NCBI GenBank assembly: GCA_963204845.1
Contig: CAUJIL010000001.1
Coordinates: 1 to 8,420, forward strand
Direction of reading: 5' to 3'
Length of the DNA: 8,420 nucleotides
DNA from: Pseudomonadota bacterium
Lineage (GTDB): Bacteria > Pseudomonadota > Gammaproteobacteria > Pseudomonadales > UBA5518
The translations under genes and the position numbers were made by a program. Position 1 is the first letter of the stretch. The number at the start of each line of letters is the position of its first letter. A model generated the notes under the pieces. That model worked only from the letters and a program-made list of their open reading frames with translations, was not told the DNA's origin and made no database searches. Shown in pieces: positions 6,028 to 8,420 of this stretch.

Positions 6028-6510
6028 CTAGAAAGGAATATCGTCATCCCAGTCGCTGCTGACGGGGGCCGGTTGCGCGGGCGCCGCCGCCGGCCGTGAC
6101 GACTGCCGCGGCTCGGCCCCGTAGCCGCCACCGCCTTGCTGCTCGTCGCCGTAGCCACCACCACCACCGGCGCCGCGGCTGTCGAGCATCTGCATCTCGC
6201 TGGCGACGATCTCGGTGGTGTACTGGTCGCGACCTTCCTTGTCCTGCCACTTGCGGGTACGGATCGAACCTTCTACGTAGACCTTGCTGCCCTTGCGCAG
6301 GTACTCGGCCGCGATCTCGGCCAGCCGGCCGAAGAACACCACGCGGTGCCACTCGGTGCGCTCCTGCATCTGGCCGGTGTTCTTGTCCTTCCACGACTCG
6401 GAGGTCGCGAGCCGCACGTTCGTCACCTGGCCACCCGCGGCGGTGGCGCGCGGCTCGGGATCGGCGCCGCAGTTACCGATCAGGATCACCTTGTTGACGC
6501 CCCTGGCCAT
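6028..6510 (-). CDS. ssb: Single-stranded DNA-binding protein SSB
   Basis: SSB coats single-stranded DNA during replication, recombination and repair and recruits partners through its C-terminal tip. The 160-residue protein has the OB-fold domain at about 1-110, starting MARGVNKVILIGN, with the DNA-stacking Trp40, Trp54 and Trp88 and the motifs ATSESWKDK, TEWHRVVFFG, EYLRKGSKVYVEG and RTRKW. A Gly-rich then Pro/Ala/Gln-rich linker (about 113-150) follows, ending in the canonical acidic tip DDDIPF. The start ATG at 6510 has a strong AGGAGG site a few bases upstream; a longer reading frame reaching 6582 was rejected because it bypasses this site. ssb lies 72 nt after the MFS gene, as in several gammaproteobacteria. 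I see no CTGT-N8-ACAG LexA box before it, so SOS control is not evident here. Confidence 0.97.
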   Translation of the reverse strand: MARGVNKVILIGNCGADPEPRATAAGGQVTNVRLATSESWKDKNTGQMQERTEWHRVVFFGRLAEIAAEYLRKGSKVYVEGSIRTRKWQDKEGRDQYTTEIVASEMQMLDSRGAGGGGGYGDEQQGGGGYGAEPRQSSRPAAAPAQPAPVSSDWDDDIPF

Positions 6511-6527
6511 GTTCTCCTCCTCGATTC

Positions 6528-6566
6528 GCGCGTGTTCGACTGCGGGCGCGCGACTACAACACGCGC
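6528..6566. other. Inverted repeat between the MFS gene and ssb
   Basis: Perfect 9-bp arms GCGCGTGTT (6528-6536) and AACACGCGC (6558-6566) enclose 21 nt, all within the 72-nt gap. In RNA this would form a stable hairpin just upstream of the ssb ribosome binding site. It could partly terminate transcription (no T-run is seen), stabilise ssb mRNA or bind a regulator. Confidence 0.35.
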
Positions 6567-6582
6567 CCGCGCCGGGTGTCAA

Positions 6583-7950
6583 TCAGACCGGTCGCACCGG
6601 TAGCTCGTGCAGGCGGTCGTCGTCGAAATGGTCGTCGACCTGGATGTAGGCGATGCTCTCGCCGGCCACCACCAGCACCTCGCGCACGCCCGGCAGGCCG
6701 TCGAGCTGGGCCGCCACCGCCGCGAGCGGCGTGCCACCGTCGACGCTGAGCGCGATCGAGCGCAGGTATTCCGGCCCGCGCATCCCCAGCGACCACAGGA
6801 TCCAGGCCGCCGCCAGCGCGGCGCACAGGGCGAGCACGCCCGACACGCCCGCGTGCTGCAGCGTCCAGCCGCCGACGCTGCCACCACAGAAGGCGCCGAA
6901 GAACTGGAAGCTCGAATAGATGCCAGAGGCAGTGCCGCGATTCTCGCGCCGCGTGGAGCGGCTGAGCAGCGAGGGGAGCGTCGCCTCGAGGAAGTTGAAC
7001 GCGAGGAAGAACAGCCACAAGGCGCCGAAGATCGCGTACCGCCCATCACCGGCGCCGGCCAGCGCCGCCAGTGACAGCGCGATCAGCGCCACCGCGCCGA
7101 TGAAGAAGCCCTTCACGCGCCGGCGGCGCTCAGCGATGACCATCAGCGGGGCCATCAGCAGGAACGAGGTGCCGAGCAGCACGCCGTAGATCCGCCCGTG
7201 CGTCTCGCGCGCGATGCCGAGCGTGTCGGCGAGCACGGCGGGAACCGCCAGGAAGATCGCCGTCATGATGAAATGCAGCACGAAGGCGCCGGCGTCGAGG
7301 CGTTGCAGCTGACGGTCGGCCAGCGCGCCGCGCAGCAGCTCCCCCAACGGCCTGCTGCGCGCCACCGCGTGCGGCGCCGCGACCGGTGTCGGCACCACGT
7401 AGACCGTCAGCAGCAGTCCTATGCCCGACAACAGCGCGATCACCAGGAACAGGCCCTGCAGCCCCGCCCAGGCCGCGATCGGCGGCCCGACGACCAGCGA
7501 CAGCGCGAACGACAGGCCGATGCTGGCGCCGATCGCGGCCATCGCCTTGCTGCGGTTGTGCTCGCGCGTCACGTCGGCGAGCAGCGCCATCAGCGTGCTC
7601 GCGATCGCACCGGCGCCCTGCAGCGCCCGGCCCGCGATGATGCCGTGGATGGTGTCGGCGAAGGCGGCGACGAGGCTGCCGGCCAGGAACACCACCAGCC
7701 CGCCGAGGATCACGGGCTTGCGCCCCACGCGGTCGGACAGGATTCCCAGCGGCAGTTGCAGGCAGGCCTGGCTCAGGCCGTAGATGCCGAGTGCCAGGCC
7801 GACCAGCACCGGCGTGGTGCCCGGCAGGTCGCGCGCGTACAGCGCGAGCACCGGCAGCAGCATGAACAGCCCGAGCATGCGGGCCATGTACAGGCTGGCG
7901 AGCGAGACGACCGCGCGGGTTTCGGTGGCTGAGAATCCGGTTCGGGACAA
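6583..7950 (-). CDS. MFS transporter, YajR-like, with C-terminal YAM-type domain
   Basis: This 455-residue protein is a 12-segment major facilitator superfamily transporter of the inner membrane. The N-terminal half closely follows E. coli YajR: RMLGLFMLLPVLALY at 24-38, GIYGLSQA at 55-62, motif A GILSDRVGRKP at 69-79, GRALQGAGAIAS at 107-118 and LLADVTREHNRSKAMA at 123-138. After the last membrane segment (about 372-390) a soluble tail at about 395-450 (SIALSVDG...VREVLVVAGESIAYIQVD) has the beta-alpha-beta pattern and position of the YAM domain of YajR. The substrate is unknown; YajR is a proton-driven putative efflux pump. The only usable start is TTG at 7950: an in-frame stop lies upstream at 7993-7995 with no ATG between, and the next ATG (codon 22) would cut into helix 1. 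The 455-residue length agrees with YajR. It heads the seven-gene minus-strand series, with ssb 72 nt downstream. Confidence 0.92.
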   Translation of the reverse strand: MSRTGFSATETRAVVSLASLYMARMLGLFMLLPVLALYARDLPGTTPVLVGLALGIYGLSQACLQLPLGILSDRVGRKPVILGGLVVFLAGSLVAAFADTIHGIIAGRALQGAGAIASTLMALLADVTREHNRSKAMAAIGASIGLSFALSLVVGPPIAAWAGLQGLFLVIALLSGIGLLLTVYVVPTPVAAPHAVARSRPLGELLRGALADRQLQRLDAGAFVLHFIMTAIFLAVPAVLADTLGIARETHGRIYGVLLGTSFLLMAPLMVIAERRRRVKGFFIGAVALIALSLAALAGAGDGRYAIFGALWLFFLAFNFLEATLPSLLSRSTRRENRGTASGIYSSFQFFGAFCGGSVGGWTLQHAGVSGVLALCAALAAAWILWSLGMRGPEYLRSIALSVDGGTPLAAVAAQLDGLPGVREVLVVAGESIAYIQVDDHFDDDRLHELPVRPV

Positions 7951-7989
7951 CGGTGAGGGGTCCGGCGGGTGGCACGATGCGAAGCGCGC

Positions 7990-8019
7990 ATGCTAGCAAC
8001 ATCGCGCGCGCGGTGTCAT
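7990..8019 (-). promoter_or_regulatory. Candidate sigma-70 promoter of the MFS-ssb gene series
   Basis: On the minus strand ATGACA (8014-8019, 5 of 6 to TTGACA) and TAGCAT (7990-7995, 4 of 6 to TATAAT) are separated by 18 nt. A TG dinucleotide precedes the -10 as in extended -10 promoters. Transcription would start near 7983, giving a leader of about 33 nt to the TTG start at 7950. No other good match was seen in this gap. Confidence 0.4.
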
Positions 8020-8118
8020 GGGAGGAAATACCGCGCGCCGCGTTGGGAAAACTCGCATGGCGGGCACGCCGACCGCGGCGCGATAGTCGCAGCGGGCCAC
8101 GGCAGCAGGGACGCAGTC

Positions 8119-8370
8119 ATGGACGGCTGGTTCGTGTTCATCGTCGCGGGGCCGGCACAACGCGCGCTGCGCACCGGCCTGACGCGCGACCCGGCATTGC
8201 GAGCGTGCCGTTCGCCGGCGGCGGACCGCCTGCTCTATTTCGAGCTGTGCGCGGATGCCGACGCGGCCTGCCGCCGCCAGCGCCAGCTGCGCCACTGGAG
8301 CCACGCGCGCCGCGCCCGGCTGGTCAGCACCATGAACCCCCTGTGGCGCGACCTGCGAACGCTCTGGTAG
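8119..8370 (+). CDS. Small GIY-YIG-like (URI domain) protein, degenerate active site
   Basis: This 83-residue protein resembles the COG2827-type single-domain GIY-YIG family. WFVFIV at 4-9 corresponds to WYVYIL, LRTGLTRD at 17-24 to LYTGITxD, LLYFEL at 38-43 to LVYFE, RRQRQLRHW at 52-60 to RREKQLKxW, and NPLWRDL at 73-79 to the NPxWxDL end. Members usually act as, or are predicted to be, DNA nucleases. Here the GIY Tyr is Phe7, the YIG Tyr is Arg18 and the likely catalytic Glu is Gln54; the first part is also short. Nuclease activity is therefore unlikely. Start: the ATG at 8119 has AGGGA 8 nt upstream and fits the domain start; the open frame back to 7969 is not domain-like. The gene is divergent from the MFS series, and its TAG stop forms part of the GTAG head of the following REP. 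Confidence 0.75.
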   Translation: MDGWFVFIVAGPAQRALRTGLTRDPALRACRSPAADRLLYFELCADADAACRRQRQLRHWSHARRARLVSTMNPLWRDLRTLW

Positions 8371-8389
8371 GTACGGCCCGTGGCCGAAC
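8367..8389 (+). repeat. REP palindrome, family A variant
   Basis: It differs from the element at 55-77 by two bases (one in the stem, giving an A:A mismatch, and one in the loop). The GTAG head overlaps the stop codon TAG (8368-8370) of the GIY-YIG gene. The following 'aatgtcc' (8390-8396) equals the BIME linker plus the first bases of a family B element, which is cut off there. Confidence 0.8.
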
Positions 8390-8397
8390 AATGTCCC

Positions 8398-8420
8398 GTA
8401 GGTTCGGCCTGTGGCCGAAC
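8398..8420 (+). repeat. REP palindrome, family A, at window end
   Basis: Identical over 23 bases to 55-77, in the same orientation and 31 nt after the start of the previous REP. The array evidently continues beyond the window. Confidence 0.85.

Noticed and set aside
4564..6099. Plus-strand open frame of 511 codons antisense to moaB and the RmlD-like gene
   Set aside because: Both minus-strand genes match known families throughout; this is a composition shadow.
8020..8118. Promoter for the GIY-YIG gene
   Set aside because: A GATAGT -10-like box occurs at 8082-8087, but no -35-like hexamer lies at a suitable distance, so I do not call it.

Overview
This 8.4 kb window is GC-rich chromosomal DNA, most likely from a gammaproteobacterium. 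The evidence is a YajR-like transporter next to ssb, a proteobacterial moaB-moeA pair, a PEP-CTERM surface protein of the exosortase type, and GTAG-headed REP palindromes. I cannot name the genus from the sequence alone.

Layout, left to right. Positions 1-160 hold an array of REP palindromes in mixed orientation, some intact and some decayed. A strong intrinsic terminator (161-195) follows, serving the minus-strand gene to its right. Positions 242-766 encode a small secreted PEP-CTERM protein on the minus strand. Its upstream gap carries a candidate sigma-54 promoter and, about 100 bases upstream of the predicted start site, a 25-base palindrome. A seven-gene series, all on the minus strand, fills 936-7950. 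In transcription order it is: YajR-like MFS transporter, ssb, an RmlD/SDR-like protein, moaB, moeA, a beta-CASP metallo-beta-lactamase, and a VanZ-domain protein with a beta-rich C-terminal domain. The last four are tightly packed (10 nt, 13 nt and an 11-nt overlap) and look co-translated. The first three are spaced by 50-80 nt. On the plus strand, 8119-8370 encodes a very small GIY-YIG-type protein. It runs directly into a second REP cluster that continues past the window end.

How the genes relate. moaB and moeA act in late molybdenum cofactor synthesis (adenylylation of molybdopterin, then molybdate insertion). SSB is a housekeeping DNA replication and repair protein. The PEP-CTERM protein is predicted to be exported and sorted by an exosortase encoded elsewhere. 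The VanZ-like protein is a membrane protein of a type that may act in the envelope or in surface polysaccharide. The RmlD-like protein and the GIY-YIG protein both keep their fold signatures but have lost expected catalytic residues.

No CRISPR array, transposase, phage gene, rRNA or tRNA was seen, and I found no convincing new defence or mobile system. The most interesting signals are the two-family REP/BIME array with compensatory stem changes, the predicted sigma-54 plus palindrome control region of the PEP-CTERM gene, and the two proteins with degenerate active sites.
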